Assembly: GCA_963513935.1 (NCBI GenBank)
Contig: OY740770.1
Coordinates: 87,703,267-87,767,266, forward strand
DNA from: Aphrophora alni
Taxonomy: Eukaryota > Arthropoda > Insecta > Hemiptera > Aphrophoridae
DNA: 64,000 nucleotides
Reading direction: 5' to 3'
Position numbers and translations under genes: made by a program. How positions within the stretch are numbered: the first letter of the stretch is position 1; every line of letters begins with the position of its first letter. The notes under the pieces were generated by a model that was not told where the DNA came from, did not search any database, and was given only the letters and a program-made list of their open reading frames with translations. Shown in pieces: positions 58,201-59,779 of this stretch.

Positions 58201-59601
58201 AATAGACAATGAGTAAAGATTTTACACCATGACAGGAAATAGCCAAAATCGATCATACACATCAAATCCTCATAATCCTAACCTGAATACATCACATAAC
58301 AAACCAAATCACTCGACCAAATACAAAGATTATGACACACAACCTCCACATAATCAGCTAGAATATATTTATATATATCAACTATCGTATTGAATCACCA
58401 AATACACAACATCATCACCAAAATAATTTTGACAATTATAATAACAATTGTTATAAATTATAAACTCTAATCACCTTCATCTACAATAAGCTACTAGTCT
58501 TCATATTTCTCCTAGACGTATATAATCTAAATTGCCAGGAAAATACACTAATGCTGTTATAGGCTCACAACTAATCACTAACATCGAACCCTCAACTATT
58601 ACTGCCACCAAATCCTTGGGATGAACTTTGAAACAACATAAACCTATGTAACATTCCTACAAACTACTATCCATTCCTCCTAAATATCTGTATAAATGCA
58701 TATTATATATGCTAAATATATGATATTAAATTTTAACAACTACTGTATTGATTTTGACTTCCACGGTCACAAACATCATTATGATTCTCTGTTTGAAGTT
58801 ATTTGTTAATGATGGAACTTCAATTTTAATATTATACATTTTTGGACATTTACCATCATTTGTGTGTTAGAAACTTTAGTTTTTAGTCACTTGATAACGG
58901 GAATTGATTCTTATTTCCGAAACGTCGTGTTTTGATTTCTAACACACAAATGATGACAAATGTCCGAAAAATGTATAATAATAAAATCATTATGATCTTG
59001 GTCTTCGGGGTTCGACCGCGTCAATATTGTCTACACGTTGAGTACAGCCGACGTTTCGGGCACTTTACAGATGTCCATTCTCAAGGCTTAACAAATGTCA
59101 AGTGAAGTGAGAATTTGTTAAATTTTTGTAAAGTAAAGTGAGTGTCAATTAAATAATTTTTGTATCTTATTTAAATACAAACTTCAACATAATAAAATAT
59201 TTACTGCTTTATCATGTGATAGTTTAATTTGTTTTTATTTATTTTTTTATTTTATTTATTTATTTATTTTTTTTTTTATTATTTTTTTTGTCTATAGCTT
59301 TGCAAACATTGGTGCTTAGAAGTGCTTCTTCTAGGGTTTGGCCAATGTTTGTTTTTATTAAGCTTGACCAGTTCTAGTCTAATAGAAGAAGAACATCAAA
59401 TTTGGTACTTTCTATGGACAACAGTATGTGTTATGTTCAGTCTTCGTCTTCAAAGTTTTTTAAAATGGTTTCTTATTGCCTGTGTACATAGAGTTCTATG
59501 TAAACTAAATCAGACTGGGGACAAATGGGCTCATCTTCCTGATATTGCAGACTGGTTATCTCAGACTGATCATTCCTACACCACCTTCAGTCTTCTTTTA
59601 G
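2703..59601 (+). CDS. PIGG: PIGG, GPI ethanolamine-phosphate transferase 2 (partial; join of seven exons)
   Basis: Join 2703-2909, 22043-22231, 24432-24574, 33550-33746, 43414-43607, 52715-52951, 59298-59601. PIGG is an ER membrane enzyme that adds ethanolamine phosphate to the second mannose of GPI anchors. The first four exons encode the luminal alkaline-phosphatase-like domain. Metal-site motifs visible are GLDHIGH (second exon) and CGDHGM (third). GTTSFYVSDYTEV followed by DNNVT distinguishes PIGG from PIGO and PIGN. The last three exons encode hydrophobic membrane segments and the conserved loop IEEEHQ.WYFL. Phases match at every junction (0,0,2,1,0,0, then 1 out), which strongly supports the model. 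The 5' exons and the C-terminal membrane exons are outside the window. Introns run from 2 to 19 kb and carry nearly all the transposons listed here. No broken codon was seen. Confidence 0.92.
2910..5044. other. intron, no recognised gene
   Basis: AT-rich intronic DNA. The only local structure noted is a perfect 10-bp inverted repeat at 3952-3961/3971-3980 with a 9-nt loop. No transposon coding remnant was recognised. Confidence 0.5.
5045..5697. repeat. 57-bp minisatellite arranged as 114-bp dimers
   Basis: About 11 copies of a 57-bp monomer. Two diverged monomer types alternate: type A holds 'gcattgattttagtttgac', type B holds 'cgtagatttttagttttaat'. Both end in TGAGAAA-type sequence, so the regular unit is an A-B dimer of 114 bp. 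The array begins with A-B dimers and ends with two B-type monomers in a row. Some units carry small deletions. Short open frames across it are artefacts of the unit length being divisible by three. Confidence 0.9.
5750..5916. repeat. 56-bp tandem repeat, three copies
   Basis: Three units of 55, 56 and 56 bp. Each contains a variable GC-richer head (near 'gtgcgtgacgcg') and an invariant tail, TTTCTATTGAAAAAGTCCAT followed by CCCAAAAG. It directly follows the 57-bp minisatellite and is much more GC-rich. Function unknown. Confidence 0.9.
6060..6740 (+). pseudogene. decayed transposon-type protein fragment (family uncertain)
   Basis: A broken + strand coding remnant. The best-preserved part is 6408-6650 (80 codons) with QKHLILGNLNELF and a cysteine/histidine-rich stretch of the form C-x3-C-x6-C-x10-H-x2-C. 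Upstream, about 6230-6330, a second frame reads WKIATEFGVSEHLVK, a helix-turn-helix-like segment. Stops and frameshifts separate the pieces. Similar fragments, as I recall them, occur in arthropod DNA-transposon proteins, possibly Sola-type, but I cannot assign the family safely. Confidence 0.4.
7040..7794 (+). pseudogene. non-LTR retrotransposon reverse transcriptase fragment
   Basis: Several + strand frames together match a LINE pol: a linker segment (SWRRFCGEI-like, then PNGKFTENCGE), the RT entry motif SPGPDEIFPA near 7380, VPQVWKAARAVF near 7470, LRPISLTFF near 7540 and the catalytic-region start VFIDLEGAFDNA near 7735. Stops and frameshifts interrupt it, and a ten-G run at 7158-7167 marks one break. 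It stops at a TA microsatellite just before the YxDD region. No endonuclease was found upstream. RNase H-bearing clades have this kind of RT, and the fragment at 60 kb could be the same family. Confidence 0.75.
7795..7825. repeat. (TA)n microsatellite
   Basis: About 15 TA units with one interruption, at the 3' boundary of the LINE fragment. Confidence 0.9.
7826..8370. other. AT-rich intronic DNA
   Basis: No coding or structural feature recognised. Confidence 0.4.
8375..9168. mobile_element. piggyBac-like MITE (non-autonomous), copy 1
   Basis: A 794-bp element flanked by TTAA on both sides (8371-8374, 9169-9172). It has perfect 15-bp terminal inverted repeats, CCCTTAACTACTATA and its complement. 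With the TTAA sites the match is 19 bp. Subterminal repeats of the form ACGTCT-ACAGACG occur at both ends, for example near 8391, 8550, 8602 and 9110. There is no transposase frame. The TTAA target and CCC-start ends are diagnostic of the piggyBac superfamily. Confidence 0.85.
9173..10235. mobile_element. piggyBac-like MITE (non-autonomous), copy 2
   Basis: A 1063-bp element between TTAA at 9169-9172 and TTAA at 10236-10239. It has 12-bp perfect terminal inverted repeats, CCCTTAGCACGC. The right end carries subterminal direct repeats of TCCCGTCATACGC (near 10170 and 10213), with a variant near 9970. There is no transposase frame. The left TTAA is the same four bases as the right TTAA of the preceding element. 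Confidence 0.85.
9447..9494. repeat. (TA)n microsatellite
   Basis: 24 uninterrupted TA units inside the second piggyBac-like MITE. Confidence 0.95.
11349..11450. repeat. 51-bp tandem duplication inside the LTR
   Basis: Two units share GGCATAG(C/T)CACCCCTAGCAC and AAGAGAC ends. The same pair is present in the right LTR near 19337-19438. In the sense direction it lies just downstream of the TATA box, so it would be in the 5' untranslated leader. Confidence 0.8.
11468..11476 (-). promoter_or_regulatory. TATA box of the LTR promoter
   Basis: The minus strand reads TATAAAAAG, followed about 10-35 bp downstream by a GC-richer initiation zone. The equivalent in the 5' (right) LTR is at 19457-19465. 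It is the only strong TATA near a plausible start in the LTR. Confidence 0.55.
12829..14001 (-). other. 3' internal region of the LTR element, with polypurine tract
   Basis: No open frame. The minus strand ends with AAGGAGGGAGCT immediately before the 3' LTR (12829-12840), a good polypurine tract. The rest is AT-rich, where the integrase core and any envelope would be in a complete element. Confidence 0.6.
14002..14560 (-). pseudogene. remnant of pol (RT start and integrase zinc-finger) of the LTR element
   Basis: Reading the minus strand, about 14560-14350 gives a Gypsy RT entry segment: PGLSNKYEHELKLGSD, then NYPIPLKL, then EEIFQKFQDGGLI. A short linker follows, then 14205-14002 encodes EIHKAYGHLGRNKLYCIM, the histidine pair of the integrase HHCC finger. 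RT catalytic motifs, RNase H and the DDE integrase core are absent. An internal deletion joined the two ends of pol. Confidence 0.6.
14672..16588 (-). CDS. Gypsy-type aspartic protease / Pro-Pol N-terminal ORF
   Basis: A roughly 630-residue frame after Gag. It has a basic, Asn/Lys-rich N-terminal half and a retropepsin domain: VEIDTGAEISLI (catalytic DTGAE at about 218-222 counted from 16561) and the flap/helix motif IIIGCDVL at about 291-298. A long Asn/Lys-rich tail follows. The frame has no ATG near its start (the codon at 16561 is TTG) and is open back to a stop at 16589-16591. It overlaps the end of Gag in the -1 frame, so it is probably made as a Gag-Pro fusion by frameshifting at 16579-16585. 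The polyprotein would stop before RT in this copy because of the pol deletion. Confidence 0.8.
   Translation of the reverse strand, partial: EFKRIKEAFLTPNRPSDYTKAADKIINNKQSRNLINNEKINKENLQNKQTIHHNKNNMIGGSKKPNYRVYDSTNRLGGSKQNNKCQSLTFESKIKNRCDSRENQSENECKQSSYVTSGDNLRHNVEPPVYKQPTNSNFNSKITKDKGGFHYGVRDRGASVSTKQIVEEKLIPSPQETSKLCVGGLHLDLRGDLLEKDKKYFLKEKPIEETPKIPVNLGNNVVMVEIDTGAEISLISEELYLMLKKEGLEILELPVTGVEIVTAVKSKPYKINKQIMISIKIKEVEIELKLLIVKNLRSRIIIGCDVLYELKAKINMEERYIKLYVEKEEVIIYYEKLVETKGQVKEKIFKKDSVYSKNNVKGINVDKRIQPEGILKITGNNKVLVNNKNQQTLIRGRERDKMWIENRMRLPERDNPEQCMQESVRVLVSKEGDKIFKGIEYLSEEEKKNKLNKYKSTNKELNKNKSTNKQLNKKYNNKDMQSRIKVLPGMSIDARENKTRSKNHTCNTKSLKTLSTKINETGNCNPELSVSKEKDTTDVDETRRRHTTTDGQENLRHKEEFHIHVKNSISNNKSRNEIKLNKGRNNKSNLNNSNKSTSHKNKQNYSVKFSPNYHRTHVKLKTNLRRYSAHTVRKRESG
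16573..17820 (-). CDS. gag: Gag protein of the Gypsy-type element
   Basis: 415 residues starting at a true ATG. Residues about 16-100 are an extremely charged repeat of EERALREKE units with 11- and 18-residue spacing. A predicted coiled coil continues to about 175. Residues about 196-350 match a Retrotrans_gag capsid (VEFWGNPKERPMQFI, then ELWWNVV, then F..LFIDHYW). The tail is Pro/Asn-rich with no CCHC zinc knuckle. The reading frame is intact. It ends AAT TTA AAC GGA TAA, which overlaps the slippery heptamer. Confidence 0.88.
   Translation of the reverse strand: MAEKSQETKSLMAYLEKREKDERALREKEKQEERALREKERLEERALREKENEIRDKRDKEERALREKENEMRDKRDKEWREKESREREKEREERRALWNKIEGRVQGIELEVANNAAQQEVFKAEVEGEFREVNGKIESLAENSKVVNAKVDKLEKDNKLLENKVRIIDKKIGEINLGGISSRNIIINRIDNENVKVEFWGNPKERPMQFIRQIENLLEEIQVGMEDKEKLKVVERHLRSNAELWWNVVKTADMGYSDFKKLFIDHYWNLQSQKIVRNKIEYGKFFENGNMTKAEYFCLLINKASDLEPPIPEKYLIFTIMQHFRENIRMTSMGKPMENIQEALTFLTSVDTMEESRRGNWNSNPERDNRQTKTFPNNPNQRSYGDTQNKPRPPNLSKPGPSKNHPNSPRNLNG
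16579..16585 (-). promoter_or_regulatory. candidate -1 ribosomal frameshift site (TTTAAAC)
   Basis: The minus strand reads T TTA AAC in the Gag frame, the canonical X XXY YYZ heptamer, two codons before the Gag stop. A -1 slip gives CGG ATA AAA GAG and enters the protease frame exactly where that frame is open. No downstream pseudoknot could be established by eye. Confidence 0.7.
17821..18275 (-). other. 5' leader and primer-binding site of the LTR element
   Basis: Ten nucleotides after the 5' LTR, the minus strand reads TGGCGCCCA (18265 downward), complementary to the 3' end of tRNA-Lys type primers over nine bases. About 440 bp of AT-rich leader follows to the Gag ATG. Confidence 0.6.
18276..20817 (-). 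repeat. 5' LTR of the Gypsy-type element (right copy)
   Basis: Near-identical to 10289-12828. Differences seen: G/A near 10344, one T in a T-run, T/A near 11035, one A in an A-run, T/C near 12028 and T/A near 12244. The right flank after CGTTGT is AGTTCATATG. Confidence 0.9.
20896..20990 (+). repeat. 3' tail fragment of a dispersed retroelement
   Basis: Shares GTATATTTTTTAAATTATTT, then GATTTAT, then GATATGGTACC.TGAATAAATTT with 63581-63665. The conserved 3' tail suggests non-LTR retroelement ends, but no coding part is attached. Confidence 0.5.
21070..21144 (-). tRNA. tRNA-like sequence (probable pseudogene or SINE head), anticodon position GTA
   Basis: The minus strand folds as a tRNA. 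The T arm is perfect (CTGGG-TTCGATT-CCCAG), and so is the 5-bp anticodon stem (TTGGC/GCCAA) with a 7-nt loop, GCGTAAA. The D arm is recognisable (GCTCAGTTGGTAGAAC). Faults: position 33 is C rather than U, the acceptor stem has a mismatch and wobble pairs, and two extra bases lie before the D stem. There is no intron, although nuclear tRNA-Tyr genes usually have one. It is most likely a tRNA-derived repeat, not a working gene. Confidence 0.5.
21301..21825 (-). pseudogene. hAT-type transposase remnant (ZBED5/SCAND3-like)
   Basis: The minus strand from about 21825 reads FCRPLPTRTTGADI, then IDWSKCVEVTTNGARGMS, then VEWVHCSIHRDALAVK. After a frameshift it reads NSRVFGVLCDEMGSEHKQ, then LLLHCEVSWLSRVNVLARLF. 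These are hallmarks of hAT transposases related to vertebrate ZBED5/SCAND3 proteins. An in-frame stop (after MKEN) and the frameshift show it is dead. The zinc finger and the C-terminal dimerisation domain are missing. Confidence 0.8.
22043..22231 (+). CDS. PIGG: PIGG exon 2 in window
   Basis: 63 codons, phase 0 to 0. The acceptor is TTTTTGTAG and the donor GTGAGT. It carries DNNVT, DWDIMILHYLGLDHIGH and a downstream KLQEMD. The Asp and His residues of GLDHIGH are the metal ligands of this phosphatase-like superfamily. Confidence 0.93.
22232..24431. other. intron with an unassigned GC-richer island
   Basis: AT-rich intron. Bases about 23360-23760 are much more GC-rich and contain two related segments, 'ttggcatccctcgtgg' near 23407 and 'tttagcgtccctcgct' near 23562. 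A 114-codon frame there has no recognisable motif; it may be part of an unrecognised transposon. Bases 22660-22880 could be the 3' end of a transposase but are too decayed to call. Confidence 0.4.
24432..24574 (+). CDS. PIGG: PIGG exon 3 in window
   Basis: 143 nt, entered in phase 0 and left in phase 2. The donor is GTAAGT. It contains LIVICGDHGMKDTGSHGG, whose DH pair completes the metal site. The next exon supplies the last base of a Lys codon. Confidence 0.93.
24575..25931. other. intron, no recognised gene
   Basis: Holds a second, degenerate copy of the sequence around the preceding exon's acceptor (24603-24650) and a perfect 10-bp inverted repeat at 25499-25525 (GAAGGTCTCT, 7-nt loop) followed by T6. 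Otherwise AT-rich. Confidence 0.45.
25932..27669. repeat. TTAA-associated repeat, copy 1
   Basis: Segments 25995-26760 and 27385-27645 are homologous, in the same order, to 28275-29050 and 29075-29345. The right end is CTAGGG-TTAA (27660-27669), a piggyBac-like terminus. The left end is less clear; a TTAA at 25932 is a candidate. Bases 26760-27385 are extra relative to copy 2 and hold another copy of the 'ctatgcacctttctga' module. No transposase frame. Confidence 0.55.
27666..27930. repeat. direct repeat of about 117 bp, two copies
   Basis: Copies at 27666-27784 and 27814-27930 are almost identical. Both contain AACAGAATGTGACTGGTATA and TATAAGTTTTGATTGAAAGG. A short spacer of repeated 'gttgaagaaattgt' separates them. 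The duplication lies immediately outside the right TTAA of repeat copy 1. Confidence 0.85.
28199..29385. repeat. TTAA-associated repeat, copy 2 (possible piggyBac-like non-autonomous element)
   Basis: Begins TTAA-CCCTAGAACGGG at 28199 and runs to a TTAA at 29382 preceded by GGACGG. The left start resembles piggyBac-type ends (TTAA then CCC); the right end is a poorer match. It is homologous to copy 1 over most of its length. Short frames inside are artefacts. Confidence 0.5.
29386..33549. other. intron with possible decayed retroelement pieces
   Basis: No firm gene. Noted: TGGCGCCC at 29543-29550, like a tRNA-Lys primer-binding site; a small TTAA-bounded segment at 29720-29852 with CCCTTTT / AAAAGG ends; a GC-richer stretch at 29860-30010; a 62-codon frame at 31028-31216 without known motifs; and KKRQAYYDQ near 32080, faintly like the C-terminus of a Gypsy integrase. 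These could be remnants of one old LTR element, but this is unproven. Confidence 0.3.
32485..32546. repeat. (TA)n(TG)n compound microsatellite
   Basis: About 22 TA units followed by about 9 TG units. Confidence 0.95.
33550..33746 (+). CDS. PIGG: PIGG exon 4 in window
   Basis: 197 nt. One base completes the Lys codon from the previous exon, then EELLQINVASTLSVLWGLPL, then PADNVGHV. It leaves in phase 1 after SDH. The acceptor is TTAATTGCAG and the donor GTAAGT. The 'ASTL..LWGLP.P..N.G' pattern is conserved in GPI ethanolamine-phosphate transferases. A partial broken copy of this exon lies directly downstream. Confidence 0.92.
33757..33887 (+). pseudogene. partial tandem duplicate of the upstream PIGG exon
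   Basis: Bases 33757-33887 repeat the exon at about 33580-33707. Shared blocks include CCTGCTGATAAT, GGACATGTTATT and TATAAATACAGCTTGAA. The copy has an extra T that breaks the frame (Y-S-S-S-I-stop at 33835), and the acceptor region was not copied. It lies inside the intron. Confidence 0.85.
33901..33956. repeat. (TA)n microsatellite
   Basis: About 27 TA units directly after the exon duplicate. Confidence 0.95.
34372..35957 (-). repeat. 3' LTR (left copy)
   Basis: TG...CA ends. Internal short frames occur identically in both LTRs and are not genes. A TGGCGCCC primer-site-like octamer occurs on the minus strand at 34518-34525. Confidence 0.9.
35958..39774 (-). other. non-coding 3' internal region of the LTR element
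   Basis: No ORF with recognisable motifs on either strand. The + strand is strikingly poor in G from about 36030 to 37790 (a few G per 60 bases against roughly three to four times as many C), so the element's sense strand is C-poor. A 24-base A-run lies at 37928-37951. GTGGGGTTTT sits next to the 3' LTR where a polypurine tract would be, a poor match. Confidence 0.7.
37928..37951. repeat. A24 homopolymer
   Basis: 24 consecutive A on the + strand (poly-T in the element's sense). Confidence 0.95.
39775..41343 (-). CDS. Gag-like coiled-coil protein of the LTR element
   Basis: 522 residues from a true ATG, uninterrupted. Residues about 34-175 form a long repetitive coiled coil. First come 11-residue units (patterns such as LDKNNVELNNK and FDQNSLELKQE), then 7-residue units (LEQNNVK, LDKIDND, LKQSKLE). 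The middle is acidic (about 220-320); the rest is mixed and basic. No capsid signature, zinc knuckle or protease is recognisable. Its position, first ORF after the 5' LTR, makes a Gag-type role likely, but this is by position, not homology. Confidence 0.65.
   Translation of the reverse strand: MEDTNNNNLRSEQVRVTKQVRLNKSVETNDQNEEIKKMFEILINKFEQSSLETKKEINQSSLETNARLDKNNVELNNKFDQNSLELKQEFNTKFERNNLELKEINNKFEDFNNKLEQSSLELNTKFDQNKLEINAKLENLNVKLEQNNVKLDKIDNDLKQSKLELRQDNLNLKEVMCKKFEEIRFELKPDCVKLEYNLKWEKKQMGINVVDRLGQVQKEITSDVGMSIYAVENNNKVEFEQINSVEGVLIENIDNIDNNYLDQAVAEVEINNFNEVEEISDDLIIIEDNYVNDYIFKQINNRICNKEKLGIKKNVEINVSGGVRYSINDLKNNVGVNNLITKESAVYFKKQVCHNNVEFKKYVMLKFKSIFQVQEQTNKSLCEKSSFEYKYENICTKEDFIIGYRTGGVRDSKLTADKFRSIDSDMFRREDSVGMFVNKRGVERSLKMKCRSNFSKGNALVENILDVSTSLEKLSMLTEAISVGKVFRKVIMYFKIFHQFGNHRKKVNNKTGFIVKFFGMTK
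41344..41597 (-). other. 5' leader of the second LTR element
   Basis: About 250 bp between the 5' LTR and the ATG. No TGG-starting primer site directly abuts the LTR; a TGGGGCG begins about 17 nt in. Primer identity is not resolved. Confidence 0.4.
41598..43183 (-). repeat. 5' LTR (right copy)
   Basis: Near-identical to 34372-35957. Substitutions seen near 42832, 42920, 43070, 43095 and 43133. Confidence 0.9.
43414..43607 (+). CDS. PIGG: PIGG exon 5 in window (start of membrane region)
   Basis: 194 nt, entered in phase 1 (Asp codon split with the previous exon) and left in phase 0. The acceptor is TCTGTTGCAG and the donor GTAAGA. It reads DGYKMYHKAVEMHYKWL, a loop, then a hydrophobic start VPVLTVAIII. 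Confidence 0.92.
43608..44284. other. intron, no recognised gene
   Basis: AT-rich. Short minus-strand frames have no motif. Confidence 0.4.
44285..45107 (-). pseudogene. mariner transposase remnant with one terminal repeat
   Basis: The minus strand starts MATKFKQRVCIKFCFKLGKS near 44925. It continues with FKASRTSLEDDHHSGRP and SKTDEKL (the linker between the two helix-turn-helix motifs). After a deletion it reads GVTVNSVFYCDF, then an LLHHNNAPAHTS-like stretch in a shifted frame. The first and third catalytic regions are lost. At 45083-45107 is a terminal repeat (minus strand GAGGGTCTATCAGAAAGTTC) related to that of the mariner at 53778. The opposite terminus was not found. Confidence 0.75.
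45108..45970. other. intron; one unit of a dispersed 70-bp repeat, otherwise unassigned
   Basis: 45110-45230 resembles part of the tandem array at 51790-52590 (shared 'ttaggcgat/ttaggtgat', 'gaaaggttttt' and 'aaacaaca'). The rest is AT-rich without motifs. Confidence 0.5.
45973..47112 (-). mobile_element. Tigger/pogo element, internally deleted
   Basis: 1140 bp with a perfect 20-bp terminal inverted repeat, CAGTGGAACTTGGTTATAAC, and TA target duplications at 45971-45972 and 47113-47114. Further subterminal repeats read GAGTGACGTTATA / GAGTTGACGTTACA. It contains only the N-terminal part of a transposase. Confidence 0.93.
46039..46587 (-). CDS. truncated Tigger/pogo transposase (DNA-binding half)
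   Basis: 182 residues from the ATG at 46587 (MSSCGVKRKVLPIKEK). Residues 1-60 form the CENP-B N-type helix-turn-helix (IADVCREFGLVNSTVGSILK). Residues about 70-140 are a CENPB-type second DNA-binding domain (ALLKWFKQCRSANIPISG, then NGWLDRFKARHSISF). The DDE catalytic domain is missing, replaced by about 20 unrelated residues up to the stop. The remaining frame is open. It could encode a protein that binds the element's ends without cutting, but expression is unknown. Confidence 0.85.
   Translation of the reverse strand: MSSCGVKRKVLPIKEKVRLIRAVESGRKIADVCREFGLVNSTVGSILKNKDKILTAFKEDGENVKKIRKCQHSDVDEALLKWFKQCRSANIPISGPILKEKATEFGQIFGSNFTCSNGWLDRFKARHSISFAKICGEAKSVDQNVTSEWVQKTWPTLSEGYKDEEHLRFYFVLSLRFKAAFL
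47495..47702. repeat. foldback repeat with a long hairpin
   Basis: The core 47582-47646 is a 26-27-bp inverted repeat with one mismatch, one bulge and a 12-nt loop. The arms read CTGTTATAAATCCGCAATGG and, on the other side, CCATTGTGGATTATAACAG. Pairing continues outward through AAAAGAAACAC / GTGTTTTTCTTTT with gaps. No terminal motif assigns it to a transposon family. Confidence 0.7.
47703..48688. other. intron, AT-rich, nothing recognised
   Basis: No coding or structural feature seen. Confidence 0.4.
48691..50779 (-). mobile_element. full-length Tigger/pogo DNA transposon
   Basis: 2089 bp. The ends CAGTGCTCTCTCGGTAATCC and CAGTACTCCCTCTGTAATCC are inverted and continue GGCA on both sides. 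TA target duplications lie at 48689-48690 and 50780-50781. Extra copies of GCCGGATTAC occur next to both ends. It carries an uninterrupted transposase gene. Confidence 0.95.
48864..50486 (-). CDS. Tigger/pogo transposase, intact
   Basis: 540 residues from the ATG at 50486 (the two codons before it begin with TTG). Domains: CENP-B N-type helix-turn-helix at 1-60 (SVANEYGVGRATVHDIRK); CENPB-type DNA-binding domain at about 75-140 (ASEGWLQKFKQRYGI); DDE_1 catalytic domain at about 170-380 with D178 (YNADESGLFW), D290 (LLILDNCPGH) and D325 (LLQPMDQNVI). The spacing is typical of pogo-type DDD enzymes. The tail is acidic, and near the C-terminus residues 526-533 (QQTIDAYF) fit the PCNA-interacting PIP box, reported in the family for Drosophila pogo. 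There are no stops, frameshifts or missing catalytic residues, so it is coding-competent. Confidence 0.95.
   Translation of the reverse strand: MASVQKKRKHKTLSLLDKHEILKRLEKGETLTSVANEYGVGRATVHDIRKNSDKIKSFFKTNENLKSNRQTLKTGENPKVDDSLYAWFLQERGRHTPISGEILKGKAREFYRKITKKDDFQASEGWLQKFKQRYGIRLLSTTGEKLSCDESAVEPYKERFKQVIQESDLTPDQVYNADESGLFWRLLPKKTFVHRREASAPGRKLAKDRVTFMPCSNASGAHKVTMLVIGKAKSPRAFKNIKLPVDYMSQSKGWMNKSVFTEWFNEHFKPSVKRFLKERKLPEKALLILDNCPGHPDEDELNSADSFIRVMFLPPNVTPLLQPMDQNVIQAIKMQYKKSLLYKVLSKDESVIESLKEINLKDVVYSLANAWENLDEKVIICSWKPLWPDMTLLDQYKKDEPNKKASEEREINLLRDVVNEQLVDSQDNALTTDDVGVWLTGEGDENNQFMTEDDIIEEVAREEEDEELVEGEVTAAVQSISHDAAIASFATSIAWAEENGVSANDVLVLRRLQEQVLKVSLNRKKQQTIDAYFQPSTSKE
50782..51785. 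other. intron, nothing recognised
   Basis: AT-rich, no motif or repeat identified. Confidence 0.4.
51790..52595. repeat. diverged tandem repeat of about 60-75 bp, roughly 10 units
   Basis: Units share the pattern CCATTAGRCCTAATCTA, then an AAAGAT.TTTAC-type block, then TCTCCTTCTTATTAA and AAAGTGGTAGCT. Examples start near 51820, 51888, 51957, 52107, 52213, 52280, 52347, 52412, 52476 and 52553. One unit (about 52107-52212) carries an insert with GACCGAAAGGTTTTTG that recurs at 45157. No coding role. Confidence 0.7.
52715..52951 (+). CDS. PIGG: PIGG exon 6 in window (membrane segments)
   Basis: 79 codons, phase 0 to 0. The acceptor is TTATTTATAG and the donor GTAAGT. It encodes two hydrophobic spans (TIVTVISLFIMLI and SILITANCCFITSLNITLVI) separated by a short polar loop with Cys and Thr residues. 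Sequence is poorly conserved here, as expected for PIGG membrane regions; phase and position support it. Confidence 0.82.
52952..53775. other. intron, nothing recognised
   Basis: AT-rich, no motif identified. Confidence 0.4.
53778..55084 (+). mobile_element. mariner element, nearly full length
   Basis: 1307 bp with inverted terminal repeats CGAGGGCTATCCAGAAA(A/G)TA continuing GATTA, and TA target duplications at 53776-53777 and 55085-55086. It contains a mariner transposase pseudogene on the same strand. Confidence 0.95.
53934..54985 (+). pseudogene. mariner transposase, disabled by a few lesions
   Basis: The main frame runs 53966-54985 with one in-frame TAG at 54518-54520 (after MQTMSAR, before VMATVFCYW). 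The likely original ATG is 53934; a one-base shift and a stop separate it from RAVIRFLTAKNCKPIDIYR. The second helix-turn-helix region has GVHQWVIKF. Catalytic motifs remain: IVTGDET (first Asp), LLIHDNARPHTA (second) and SPNLAPIDFHLFP (third, DD34D type). Between GDET and TNSPQKPKK the frame is shifted and returns around a G7 run near 54459. The C-terminus GISKLVHRYDKCLNLNGDYV is normal. Confidence 0.9.
55087..57939. other. intron, no recognised gene
   Basis: AT-rich with a (TA)n tract at 55174-55222. A 73-codon frame at 57366-57587 has no motif. No transposon remnant recognised. Confidence 0.45.
55174..55222. repeat. (TA)n microsatellite
   Basis: About 24 TA units. Confidence 0.95.
57940..58640 (+). 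pseudogene. possible decayed retroelement Gag
   Basis: Reading + with frameshifts: WNDMIQSHIRCQLKVEGYNN, then TISEEEIICILANYYDD, then FLTEIDNE. This resembles the spacing of LTR-element Gag segments (W..F...., then 'lsEeelI..i...y'). A Pro/Asn/His-rich linker follows (SNPHNPNLNTSHNKPN). Many stops. The match is by pattern only. Confidence 0.3.
58831..58981. repeat. foldback element with hammerhead-like core
   Basis: Arms of about 43 bp (58831-58873 and about 58937-58981) are inverted copies; both contain the TTTGTGTGTTAGAAA motif or its complement. Between them 58888-58929 reads CACTTGATAACGGG, an 8-nt loop, ATTTCCGAAACGTCGTG. Confidence 0.75.
58888..58929 (+). ncRNA. degenerate hammerhead-ribozyme-like motif
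   Basis: The core CTTGATAAC stands where CUGANGA is expected (the G before the last A is A). The 7-bp helix CGGGAAT/ATTTCCG contains one wobble and is followed by GAAAC-GTC. CAC and GTG flank it as the start of a closing stem. Penelope-like and other retroelements of animals carry minimal hammerheads with this GAAACGTC signature. The core substitution suggests it is inactive. Confidence 0.4.
59035..59095 (-). ncRNA. second GAAACGTC hammerhead-like motif
   Basis: The minus strand reads CCTTGAGAATGGACA, a loop, then GTGCCCGAAACGTCGGC. The core TTGAGAA deviates from CUGANGA, but the helix and GAAACGTC are similar to the motif 100 bp away on the other strand. Probably a retroelement end. Confidence 0.35.
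59298..59601 (+). CDS. PIGG: PIGG exon 7 in window
   Basis: 304 nt, entered in phase 0 and left in phase 1. The acceptor is TTTGTCTATAG and the donor GTAAGT. It carries LTSSSLIEEEHQIWYFL, a signature loop of GPI ethanolamine-phosphate transferases, and KLNQTGDKWAHLPDI. The remaining membrane exons are beyond the window or were not recognised before 64000. Confidence 0.93.
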
Positions 59602-59779
59602 GTAAGTAATTGTATTCCTGTAGTGCAACATTTAATTTAGATTGTACATTATACTTTCTTCTAATGTCTAATGGCCAAAGTTGTTGTTCATTTAGCACTA
59701 CTATGTAAGCATGCATAACTTAAATTACGCTTACTCAATTGTAAATATCAAATTAGTAACACTTGACAAAGTAAGACAA

